Below are positions 15,814 to 23,567 of a stretch of DNA of 64,000 nt, in pieces (positions within the stretch are counted from its first letter, which is position 1; every line of letters starts with the position of its first letter). Both the position numbers and the translations under genes were made by a program. The stretch is from NCBI GenBank assembly GCA_040384325.1, contig JAZKJL010000001.1, positions 744,001 through 808,000 of the forward strand. The letters are read 5' to 3'. Below the pieces are notes generated by a model. That model saw only the letters and a program-made list of their open reading frames with translations, made no database searches and had not been told where the DNA came from. The DNA comes from JACMLX01 sp040384325 (GTDB lineage: Bacteria > Gemmatimonadota > Gemmatimonadetes > Gemmatimonadales > Gemmatimonadaceae).

Positions 15814-16787
15814 TGGGCCCTCTCGCGATCGTGATGCTGATCGTGGCCGGCGTGGCGTCGATGTCGCTGGCGGCGCACGCGGTGCGTGCCGTGAGTCGCA
15901 TCTGGCTGCGGCACTGGGTCGAACAGCGGCTGCGCGGCGCCCGTCTGGCGGAGGCGTACCTCGAGCAGCCGCAGCGCCTGCAGCTTGCGGCCGGCGCCGG
16001 TGCGGCTGCGGTGGTGGTGGCCGGCGGTGCGGCGCTCGCCCTCGCACTCCGAAACGCTCCCGGTTCGCTGGTGGTCTGGCTGGCGCTCACCGGCGGCAGC
16101 GTGCTGCTGCTCGGCGTGGCGGTGCCACGCGCCATCGGGCAGCGCTGGGCGGTGGCATTGGCGCCGTTCCTCCTGCCGCTGCTGCAGGTGGTGGAGCTGG
16201 TGCTGGGGCTGTTCCTGATGCCGGCCCGGGTACTGGAGCGCGTGCTGCGACCGGTGCATTTCGGCTCGCCGGCCGATGCCGAGCGCGATGCGCTCGAGGC
16301 GTTGCTGAGTGAAGGCGAGCGTGAAGGCGTGAGCCTGCCCGGCGAGCGAGAGATCATCACCGGCCTGGTGCAGTTCGGCGACAAGACGCTGCGTGACGTG
16401 CTCACACCGCGCGCGGAGATCTTCGCACTCGACGTGCGCCTCTCGCATGCGGAACAGGCGCGGCAGATCGCGCAGTCGGGGTACAGTCGCGTCCCGGTCT
16501 ACAACGGCACGCTCGACGACGTCGCCGGGATGGTGCACGTGCGTGACGTGCTGACCAGCGAAGGGGCGGCGGCGTTGCCGGTGCGTGCGGTCGGCACCGC
16601 CTCGATCGACCGCAAGTGCAGCGACCAGTTGTTCGCCATGCTGCAGAACCGCCAGCACCTCGCGATCGTGCGCGAGGGTGACGGCCCGGTGCTCGGTTTG
16701 GTGACGCTGGAGGACCTGTTGGAGGAAGTCGTCGGTGACATCGACGACGAGCATGACGACCATCAACCCGTGGCCGGTCCGACATGA
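15813..16787 (+). CDS. CNNM/CBS-domain membrane protein, shorter paralogue
   Basis: A 324-residue paralogue of the preceding gene. It has an N-terminal membrane region (LAIVMLIVAGVASMSLAAHA, LVVWLALTGGSVLLLGVAV, ALAPFLLPLLQVVELVLGLF) and a CBS pair (LRDVLTPRAEIFALD to GLVTLEDLLEEVVGDI). It ends there, without a C-terminal CorC_HlyC domain. The two adjacent paralogues could assemble into a mixed dimer, which is inference. It is linked by TGATG upstream and an ATGA overlap with meaB downstream. Confidence 0.83.
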   Translation: MGPLAIVMLIVAGVASMSLAAHAVRAVSRIWLRHWVEQRLRGARLAEAYLEQPQRLQLAAGAGAAAVVVAGGAALALALRNAPGSLVVWLALTGGSVLLLGVAVPRAIGQRWAVALAPFLLPLLQVVELVLGLFLMPARVLERVLRPVHFGSPADAERDALEALLSEGEREGVSLPGEREIITGLVQFGDKTLRDVLTPRAEIFALDVRLSHAEQARQIAQSGYSRVPVYNGTLDDVAGMVHVRDVLTSEGAAALPVRAVGTASIDRKCSDQLFAMLQNRQHLAIVREGDGPVLGLVTLEDLLEEVVGDIDDEHDDHQPVAGPT

Positions 16788-17917
16788 GTGCGCAGGCTGA
16801 ACCGGTGGCGTTGCCACCCGCCATCACCAAGCTGCTGGTGTCGTTCGACGCAGGGCAGCGTGCAGCGCTCGCGCGCGCCATTTCCATCGTCGAGAACCAT
16901 CGCGATGGGTTCGATGCGCTGCTGGCCACGTTGCATCCGCGACTCGGCCGCGCGCGCCGCATTGGCATCACCGGCCCGCCGGGCGCCGGCAAGAGCACCA
17001 TCACCACGGCGCTGGTCGAGGCGTTGCGTTCTGACGGCCTGACGGTCGCGGTGGTGGCGGTCGATCCCACCTCACCGTTCACCGGCGGCGCGCTGCTCGG
17101 TGACCGCATCCGCATGGAGCGCGTGGCACTCGACCCGGGCGTCTACATCCGCTCGATGGCCACGCGTGGATCGCTCGGCGGACTGGCTGCGGCCACACGC
17201 GAGACCTGTGACGTGCTGGACGGCTTCGGCTTCGATCGCATCCTGATCGAGACCGTCGGTGTGGGCCAGAGCGAGCTGGATGTCGCACGCACCGCCGACA
17301 CCAGCGTGGTGGTGCTGGTGCCGGAGAGCGGTGACAGCATCCAGACGCTCAAGGCCGGCGTGATGGAGATCGCCGACCTGTTCGTGGTCAACAAGAGCGA
17401 TCGGCCCGGCGCCGACCGGTTGCGTGGCGACATCGAGCTGATGCTCGGCATGCGCATCGGCGACACCATGCGGGGCGTGCCCGCCCATCACGGCGTGGAT
17501 CTGCGCGCGCTCGGTGCGGCCGAGCGCGAGGCGGCCCGGCAGGCGTTGTCACCGGGCCGCGCCGCGCGGGCCGCGACCGCCGATCCACACGCCGCTGGTG
17601 GCTGGGTGCCGGCGGTGGTGAACACCGTCGCTGCCGACGGTCGCGGAATCCCCGAGCTACTGGCGGCCATCGCCCGCCACTTCGAGTATCTTCTCAGTTC
17701 CGGCGGGCTGGCGGACCGGCGCCGCAGCCGGATGCGCGAACGGATCGTCGAGGTGGCCGAGGATCGCTTGCGACGGCGGCTCTGGAGCGATCCGGACACC
17801 CAGGCGTTCTTGGACGCCGCACTTCCTGCCCTCGAGCAGGGCACCACCACACCCTTTGCGATCGCCGACGCACTTCTGGCGCGCAGTGCAACCCTGATGG
17901 CGGGGCACCCCACATGA
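16784..17917 (+). CDS. meaB: MeaB/ArgK-family G protein chaperone of a B12-dependent mutase
   Basis: A 377-residue G3E GTPase that loads and protects the cobalamin of acyl-CoA mutases. I see the P-loop GITGPPGAGKST, VVAVDPTSPFTGGALLGDR (switch), MATRGSLGGLAAAT, IETVGVGQSE and the guanine-specific NKSD. It overlaps the next gene, the mutase large subunit, by four bases, so pairing with that enzyme is clear. The C-terminal helical region (RRRSRMRERIVEVAE) is typical of the dimerising arm. Confidence 0.95.
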   Translation: MSAQAEPVALPPAITKLLVSFDAGQRAALARAISIVENHRDGFDALLATLHPRLGRARRIGITGPPGAGKSTITTALVEALRSDGLTVAVVAVDPTSPFTGGALLGDRIRMERVALDPGVYIRSMATRGSLGGLAAATRETCDVLDGFGFDRILIETVGVGQSELDVARTADTSVVVLVPESGDSIQTLKAGVMEIADLFVVNKSDRPGADRLRGDIELMLGMRIGDTMRGVPAHHGVDLRALGAAEREAARQALSPGRAARAATADPHAAGGWVPAVVNTVAADGRGIPELLAAIARHFEYLLSSGGLADRRRSRMRERIVEVAEDRLRRRLWSDPDTQAFLDAALPALEQGTTTPFAIADALLARSATLMAGHPT

Positions 17918-19605
17918 CATCGATCTCCGACCTTTCCGAGACCGTCCGCGAGCAGCAGGCCGAGCTGGATCGCCTGCGCTCCGAGGTCGCCGCCTGGCGG
18001 GCTCGCTTCGACAAGGGGCAGGTGCGTGACGTGGCGTACACGAATTCGGCCGACACCGTCGAGCCGCTGTACACGCCACTCGACGGCCCCGATCCCGAGA
18101 CGGCGCTCGAGGTGCCCGGCGCGTGGCCGTACACGCGCGGCATCCATCCCACCGGCTACCGCGGCAAGCTCTGGACGATGCGCCAGTTCGCCGGTTTCGG
18201 CTCGGCGCGCGACACCAACGAACGGTTCAAGTTCCTGTTGTCGCAGGGACAGACGGGCCTCTCGGTGGCGTTCGACTTCCCGACGCTGATGGGCTACGAC
18301 GCCGACCATCCGCGCTCGGAAGGTGAAGTCGGCAAGACCGGAGTGTCGATCTCGTCGCTAGCCGACATGGAGACCCTGTTCGACGGCATCCCGCTCGACC
18401 AGGTGTCGACGTCGATGACGATCAACGGCCCCGCCATGATCGTGTACTGCTTCTACATCGCCGCCGCCGAGAAGCAGGGCGTGCCGGCATCGAAGATCCG
18501 CGGCACGGTGCAGAACGACATCCTGAAGGAGTACATGGCGCAGCACGCCTGGTGCTTCCCGATCGAGCCGGCGCTGCGCCTGATCGTCGATGGCTTCGAG
18601 TGGAGCGCACAGCACGCGCCGCTCTTCAACACCATCTCGATCTCGGGCTACCACATCCGTGAGGCGGGTTCGACCGCCGCGCAGGAACTGGCGTTCACGC
18701 TGGCCGACGGTTTCACCTACGTCGAGCGTGGCATCGCGCGTGGGCTGGACGTCGATTCGTTCGCGCCGCGACTCTCGTTCTTCTTCGACATCCACAACGA
18801 CTTCTTCGAGGAGATCGCCAAGCTGCGCGCGGCACGCCGCATCTGGGCGCGGGTGATGCGCGAGAAGTACGGCGCCAAGGACCCGAAGTCGTGGATGTTG
18901 CGCTTCCACTCGCAGACGGCCGGCGTGACGCTCACCGCGCAGCAGCCGATGAACAACGTGGCCCGCGTCGCGTACCAGGCGCTGGCCGCGGTGCTTGGTG
19001 GCACGCAGTCGCTGCACACCAACTCGATGGACGAGACCCTCGCGCTGCCGACCGAGGAAGCGGTGCAGGTGGCGCTGCGCACGCAGCAGATCCTGGCCTA
19101 CGAGACGGGTGTGTCGCACGTGATGGACCCGCTCGGCGGGTCGTACTACGTGGAGAGCCTCACCGACTCGCTGGAGCGTGAGGCCGAGTCGCTCTTCGCC
19201 CAGATCGAGGAGCAGGGGGGCGTCGTGCGCGGCCTCGAGGAAGGGTGGTTCCAGCGCAAGATCGCCGAGGCGGCCAGCCGGCATCAGTGGGAGATCGAGC
19301 AGCGCCGGCGGTTGGTGGTGGGGGTCAACGAGTTCACCAACGAGAACGAGGAGATCACGATTCCGCTGCTGAAGGTCGGCATGGATGCGGAACGTGAGCA
19401 GCGCGAGCGGATGGCGACGATGCGCGCCACGCGCGACAACGTCGCGGTGCAGGCGCACCTCGACGCGCTGCGCAACGCCGCGCGCGGCTCCGACAACCTC
19501 GTGCCATTGATCCTCGACTGCGCACGCAGCTACGCCACGCTGTACGAGATCCGCGCTGCGCTCGAAGATGTCTTCGGAGCCTATCGCGAGCCGGTGTTCT
19601 TCTGA
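17914..19605 (+). CDS. B12-dependent acyl-CoA mutase large (catalytic) subunit, isobutyryl-CoA mutase-like active site
   Basis: A 563-residue methylmalonyl-CoA mutase-family barrel without its own cobalamin domain, which is encoded at 23154. Motifs include GYRGKLWTMRQFAGFGSARD, TGLSVAFDFPTLMGYD, QNDILKEYMAQH, SISGYHIREAG and GGTQSLHTNSMDE. Aligned by eye to methylmalonyl-CoA mutase with a constant offset of 3, His244 is kept (His247). Tyr89 is Phe92 and Arg207 is Gln210, the two changes known in isobutyryl-CoA mutase (Phe80/Gln198), whose large/small subunit layout is the same. The enzyme may thus interconvert butyryl- and isobutyryl-CoA or act on another acyl-CoA. Routine annotation as methylmalonyl-CoA mutase may be wrong. 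It overlaps meaB (ATGA). Confidence 0.9.
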   Translation: MTSISDLSETVREQQAELDRLRSEVAAWRARFDKGQVRDVAYTNSADTVEPLYTPLDGPDPETALEVPGAWPYTRGIHPTGYRGKLWTMRQFAGFGSARDTNERFKFLLSQGQTGLSVAFDFPTLMGYDADHPRSEGEVGKTGVSISSLADMETLFDGIPLDQVSTSMTINGPAMIVYCFYIAAAEKQGVPASKIRGTVQNDILKEYMAQHAWCFPIEPALRLIVDGFEWSAQHAPLFNTISISGYHIREAGSTAAQELAFTLADGFTYVERGIARGLDVDSFAPRLSFFFDIHNDFFEEIAKLRAARRIWARVMREKYGAKDPKSWMLRFHSQTAGVTLTAQQPMNNVARVAYQALAAVLGGTQSLHTNSMDETLALPTEEAVQVALRTQQILAYETGVSHVMDPLGGSYYVESLTDSLEREAESLFAQIEEQGGVVRGLEEGWFQRKIAEAASRHQWEIEQRRRLVVGVNEFTNENEEITIPLLKVGMDAEREQRERMATMRATRDNVAVQAHLDALRNAARGSDNLVPLILDCARSYATLYEIRAALEDVFGAYREPVFF

Positions 19606-19631
19606 GCCCGGCGCAACACCGGAAGTGACGT

Positions 19632-19658
19632 AGCCGGCTGCCGTCCTGGTGGCCGGCT
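19632..19658 (+). terminator. Possible terminator hairpin after the mutase large subunit
   Basis: AGCCGGC (19632-19638) pairs with GCCGGCT (19652-19658) around a 13-base loop, 27 bases after the mutase stop. There is no T-run, so this is a weak terminator or only an RNA end structure. Confidence 0.35.
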
Positions 19659-19704
19659 TCGCGTTGTCCCAACTGCATCACCATTCCACCCGGAAGCACA
19701 TTAC

Positions 19705-22320
19705 ATGATCGGAGCCTGGCGGAGCCTGCGGCACAGCAGTGGTGTGGCCGCATTTTTCGTGTTGTCCACCGTGCCCCTGGCGGCGCAGCATCCCTTCGCC
19801 GCCTCGACCGCATACGACCCGGCGGTACCCACACCGCGCGCGGTGCTGGGCTACGAACTGGGTGAGCGCTTCACGCCGCATCACCTGCTGATGCGCTACA
19901 TCGAGCGCGCGGCACTGGCCAGCAAGCGGCTTCGCGTGGATACCCTGGCGCGGACGTTCGAGGGGCGCGAAGTGGTCGTGGTCGTGGCGAGCAGCGAGGC
20001 CAACATGCGCCGGATCGCGGAGATCAAGACCGCCGCCGGTCGCATCGCCGATCCGCGCGGGCAGTCGGCCGCCGACATCGATGCGCTGGTGAAGAACACG
20101 CCGGCCATCGTCTGGCTCGGCTACACGGTGCACGGCAACGAGGCGTCGGGTACCGAGGCAGCCATCGCCGGCGTCTACCAGCTCGCCGCCGGCACCGATG
20201 CCGAAACGCGGCTCATCCTCGACAGCACCGTGGTGCTGATCGACCCGGTGCAGAATGCCGATGGCCACGAGCGCCATGCGCAGGACACCTGGCGCGCGCG
20301 TGGATCGATGGGCATCCCCACCACGCCGGGCGCCCTGGTGCACAGCGGGTCGTGGCCCGGGCCGCGCACCAGCCATTACTACTTCGACCTCAATCGCGAC
20401 TGGTTCATCCAGTCGCATCCCGAGACACGGGCGCGTGTCAGCACCGTGTTCTCGTGGTGGCCGCACGTGGCGGTGGACCTGCATGAGATGGGGTTCAACT
20501 CCACCTACTACTTCGCGCCACCGATGGAGCCGGTAAACAAGAACGTGCCGCCCGTGATCCTGCAGTGGTGGGACATCATGGCCAAAGGCATCGGCAGCGC
20601 CTTCGACCGCAATGGCTGGAGCTACTTCCGTCGCGAGGGCTACGACGAGTTCTATCCAGGCTACGGGATCAGCTTCCCGCTCCTGACTGGCGCGGTGGGC
20701 ATGACCTTCGAGCAGGCTTCCAGCAACGGTGGCGCGATCCGCCGCCGCGACGGCACCGTGCTCACGCTGCGCGACGCCGCCTCGCATCACTACACCGCCG
20801 CCTGGGCCACGCTGCTCACCACCACCCAGCGTCGCACGCAGCGCCTGCGCGACTACGTCACCTTCCGGCAGACCGCCACCACCGCATCCACCGCGCCCGC
20901 CGTGGTGTTCGAGCGCGACGTCTTCGGGCGCGCCGATTCGCTGGCCGCCCTGATGCTCGACAACTCGATCGAGGTGCGCCGCATCGATGGACCGGTGACA
21001 CTGACCGGCGCCGCACCATTCTCCGAAGCGGCACGGCCGACGGTCTCACTCACCGGCGCCTACGTGGTGAACATGGCGCAGCCGCAGGGACGCCTCGCCA
21101 CCGCCATCCTCGAACAGGATGCCGTGCTGGATTCGAGCTTCATCGCCGGTGAAATCGAGGGTCGCCGCACCGGTGCACCGTCGCGCTTCTACGACGTCAC
21201 CGGCTGGTCACTGCCGTATGCGTTCCGCGTGCGTGCCTTCTCGACGCGCACACCGCCTGCCGGTGGCACGCTCACCACACGCGCCATGCTCGCCAATCGG
21301 GTGGTGGAACCGGCCACGGCGCAGTACGGCTATGCGTTCGAGCCGGGCGGTGAAGCGGCCACGCAGTTCCTGGCGCAGATGCTGGCCGACAGCGTGAAGC
21401 TGTACTGGGCACCGAAGGCGTTCCGGATCGGCGACGCGCGATTCCCGCGCGGCGCCTTCGTCATCCGGGTCGCCGCCAACACGCCGGCCATTCACCAGCG
21501 TGTGAAGGACGTGGCGCGCAGCAGTGGCGCCACCGTACTGGCGCTGCCGTCGGCGATGGTGGACGAGGGCACCGATCTTGGCAGCAACAGTGTGATTCCC
21601 GTGCTGCCGTCGCGTGTCGCCATGCTTGGCGGCGCGCCGGTCGGCGGCAACTCGTTCGGCTTCGCCTGGTACCAGTTCGACCAGAGAATGAAGTACCCGG
21701 TCACCTCGATCGGCGTCGATGGCATCGCCTCGGGCATCCTCTCCAACTTCAACGTGCTGGTGATCCCGTCCACCGGTGGCGGCCAGCTCGATCGTGCGCT
21801 CGGCGATGGCGGCAAGGATCGCCTGACGTCGTGGGTGCGCGCAGGCGGCGTGCTGATCACGCTCGAGAACGCGACCAGCTGGCTGGCCGGCGAACGCCTC
21901 GGCCTGTCCCGGCTGCGGATGCGCACCGAACGCGCCGACAGTTCGGGCACCGCACCGGTGCGGGTGGATGTGCCTGGCGCGATCCTGCGCGCGCTCACCG
22001 ACACGCTCTCGCCGCTGCTGGCCGGCGTGCGCGAGGCGGACGTACCGGTGCTGCTCGACGGCGACCGGTTCTTCGCCGCACCGCGCGACGTGCGGCCGGG
22101 TGAGCTGGTGCTGCGCTATGCACAACGTGCGCGCCTGCGCCTCACCGGCTACATCTGGCCCGAGGCGTGGGATCGCGTCGCCGGCTCACCGTACCTCTGG
22201 ACCGAGCAGGTGGGCTCCGGTCGCGTGATCGGCTTCGCGGGTGATCCGAACTACCGCGCGCAGTGGCGCGGACTGTCGGCGATCTTCGCCAACGCCGTGC
22301 TGCTCGGCCACAGCTTCTGA
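19705..22320 (+). CDS. Secreted M14-family zinc carboxypeptidase
   Basis: An 871-residue exported peptidase with a signal peptide (FFVLSTVPLAAQ, cleavage about residue 28). The M14 zinc ligands are His143 and Glu146 (TVHGNEASGTEAA) and His260 (VAVDLHEMG). The catalytic Glu probably lies in GAVGMTFEQASSNGG. The long C-terminal part, residues about 420-871, has no motif I recognise apart from a stretch resembling a glutamine amidotransferase-like fold (VLVIPSTGGG). It sits between the mutase subunits without an evident metabolic link to them. Substrates are probably peptides taken from outside the cell. Confidence 0.88.
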   Translation: MIGAWRSLRHSSGVAAFFVLSTVPLAAQHPFAASTAYDPAVPTPRAVLGYELGERFTPHHLLMRYIERAALASKRLRVDTLARTFEGREVVVVVASSEANMRRIAEIKTAAGRIADPRGQSAADIDALVKNTPAIVWLGYTVHGNEASGTEAAIAGVYQLAAGTDAETRLILDSTVVLIDPVQNADGHERHAQDTWRARGSMGIPTTPGALVHSGSWPGPRTSHYYFDLNRDWFIQSHPETRARVSTVFSWWPHVAVDLHEMGFNSTYYFAPPMEPVNKNVPPVILQWWDIMAKGIGSAFDRNGWSYFRREGYDEFYPGYGISFPLLTGAVGMTFEQASSNGGAIRRRDGTVLTLRDAASHHYTAAWATLLTTTQRRTQRLRDYVTFRQTATTASTAPAVVFERDVFGRADSLAALMLDNSIEVRRIDGPVTLTGAAPFSEAARPTVSLTGAYVVNMAQPQGRLATAILEQDAVLDSSFIAGEIEGRRTGAPSRFYDVTGWSLPYAFRVRAFSTRTPPAGGTLTTRAMLANRVVEPATAQYGYAFEPGGEAATQFLAQMLADSVKLYWAPKAFRIGDARFPRGAFVIRVAANTPAIHQRVKDVARSSGATVLALPSAMVDEGTDLGSNSVIPVLPSRVAMLGGAPVGGNSFGFAWYQFDQRMKYPVTSIGVDGIASGILSNFNVLVIPSTGGGQLDRALGDGGKDRLTSWVRAGGVLITLENATSWLAGERLGLSRLRMRTERADSSGTAPVRVDVPGAILRALTDTLSPLLAGVREADVPVLLDGDRFFAAPRDVRPGELVLRYAQRARLRLTGYIWPEAWDRVAGSPYLWTEQVGSGRVIGFAGDPNYRAQWRGLSAIFANAVLLGHSF

Positions 22321-22327
22321 GCTCCTG

Positions 22328-23113
22328 ATGCCGCGCGCCACCGAGAGCCCCTGGTGGGCGTCGTACTTCGACGAGAGCTACCTGCTCGAGTTCGAGCCGC
22401 TCTTCGAGGAGACCATCAACCGCGCCGAGGTGACGCGGTTGATGGAACTGCTCGAATTGCCTGATGGCGCGCAGGTGCTCGACTGCCCCTGCGGGCAGGG
22501 TCGGCATGCGCACCTGCTGGCGGAGGCCGGCTACGACGTCACCGGCGTCGATTATTCGCTGCCGCTGCTGCGCATCGCGCGCGCCCGCGGCACCGGCAGG
22601 CGCCTGCGGTACAAGCGTGGCGACATGCGTTCACTGCCCGCCGAGTGGTCGGGTCGCTTCGATGCGGTGCTGAACCTGTTCACGTCGTTCGGCTTCTTCG
22701 ATGACGTGGCCGACGATGCGAAGGTGATCGCGGAGTTCGCGCGAGTCCTGGCGCCCGGTGGGCGGCTGGTCTGGTACGGCGGCAGTCGGGACGGCGTGGT
22801 CGCCCGGTGGGTCGGCCGCGACAGCTGGACCACCCGCAACGGCACCCGCGTCGCCCACGATCGCGCCTTCGATCCGCTGAGCGGCGAGATCACCATCCAG
22901 ACGACGTGGAAGGGCCCCACAGGCGCCGGGCAACGCATGCACCGGATCCGGCTCTACACCGCCACCCGGCTGGCCGAGCTGTGTGCCGAAGCCGGCCTGG
23001 AGGTGGAGGCGGTCTACGACGGCCTCGCCGATCGTCCCCTGCGGCGCACCTCCGCCGAGATGCTGCTGGTGGCGCGCAAGCCGTTGCTCCCTCGCAAGCG
23101 GACCCGCCGTTAG
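22328..23113 (+). CDS. SAM-dependent methyltransferase, class I
   Basis: A 261-residue Rossmann-fold methyltransferase. Motif I is VLDCPCGQGRHA, followed by GVDYSLPLLRIAR, RYKRGDMRSLP, LNLFTSFGFFDD and VLAPGGRLVW. The substrate is not identifiable. The ATG at 22328 follows the M14 peptidase stop by seven bases, so the two genes are probably co-transcribed. The upstream in-frame extension lies inside the peptidase gene and is excluded. Confidence 0.87.
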   Translation: MPRATESPWWASYFDESYLLEFEPLFEETINRAEVTRLMELLELPDGAQVLDCPCGQGRHAHLLAEAGYDVTGVDYSLPLLRIARARGTGRRLRYKRGDMRSLPAEWSGRFDAVLNLFTSFGFFDDVADDAKVIAEFARVLAPGGRLVWYGGSRDGVVARWVGRDSWTTRNGTRVAHDRAFDPLSGEITIQTTWKGPTGAGQRMHRIRLYTATRLAELCAEAGLEVEAVYDGLADRPLRRTSAEMLLVARKPLLPRKRTRR

Positions 23114-23153
23114 AATTCCCGGACTGTTCCCAGTCCTCACGACCTGATTTGTC

Positions 23154-23567
23154 ATGACTCGACCGATTCGCGTGCTGGTGGCGAAGCCGGGGCTCGATGG
23201 CCACGACCGTGGTGCCAAGGTCGTAGCCGCCGCCCTGCGCGACGCCGGCATGGAAGTGATTTATACCGGACTCCACCAGACGCCGGAGATGATCGCCACG
23301 GCGGCGGTGCAGGAAGACGTGGACGTGGTCGGCCTCTCGATCCTCAGCGGCGCCCACATGACGCTCTTCCCGCGCGTGCTGGCGCTGCTCAAGGAGCAGG
23401 GCCGCGACGACATCCTGCTCACCGGCGGCGGCATCATCCCGAAGGAAGACATGGAGGCGCTGCGGTCGCAGGGTGTGGGCCAGCTGTTCGGCCCCGGCAC
23501 CAGCACCGCCGACCTCGTGGAGTTCATCCGCACCTGGTTCGCGGAGAAGGAGTCGCAGCCGACGTGA
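23154..23567 (+). CDS. Cobalamin-binding subunit of the acyl-CoA mutase
   Basis: A 137-residue stand-alone B12-binding domain. The lower-ligand motif is LDGHDRGAK (DxHxxG). GLSILSGAHMTL, LTGGGIIP and LFGPGTSTADLVEFI follow the flavodoxin-like fold. The size equals that of the small subunit of split isobutyryl-CoA mutases. It should pair with the catalytic subunit at 17914, which lacks this domain, although 3.5 kb and two unrelated genes lie between them. It overlaps the carboxyltransferase gene by four bases. Confidence 0.93.
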   Translation: MTRPIRVLVAKPGLDGHDRGAKVVAAALRDAGMEVIYTGLHQTPEMIATAAVQEDVDVVGLSILSGAHMTLFPRVLALLKEQGRDDILLTGGGIIPKEDMEALRSQGVGQLFGPGTSTADLVEFIRTWFAEKESQPT

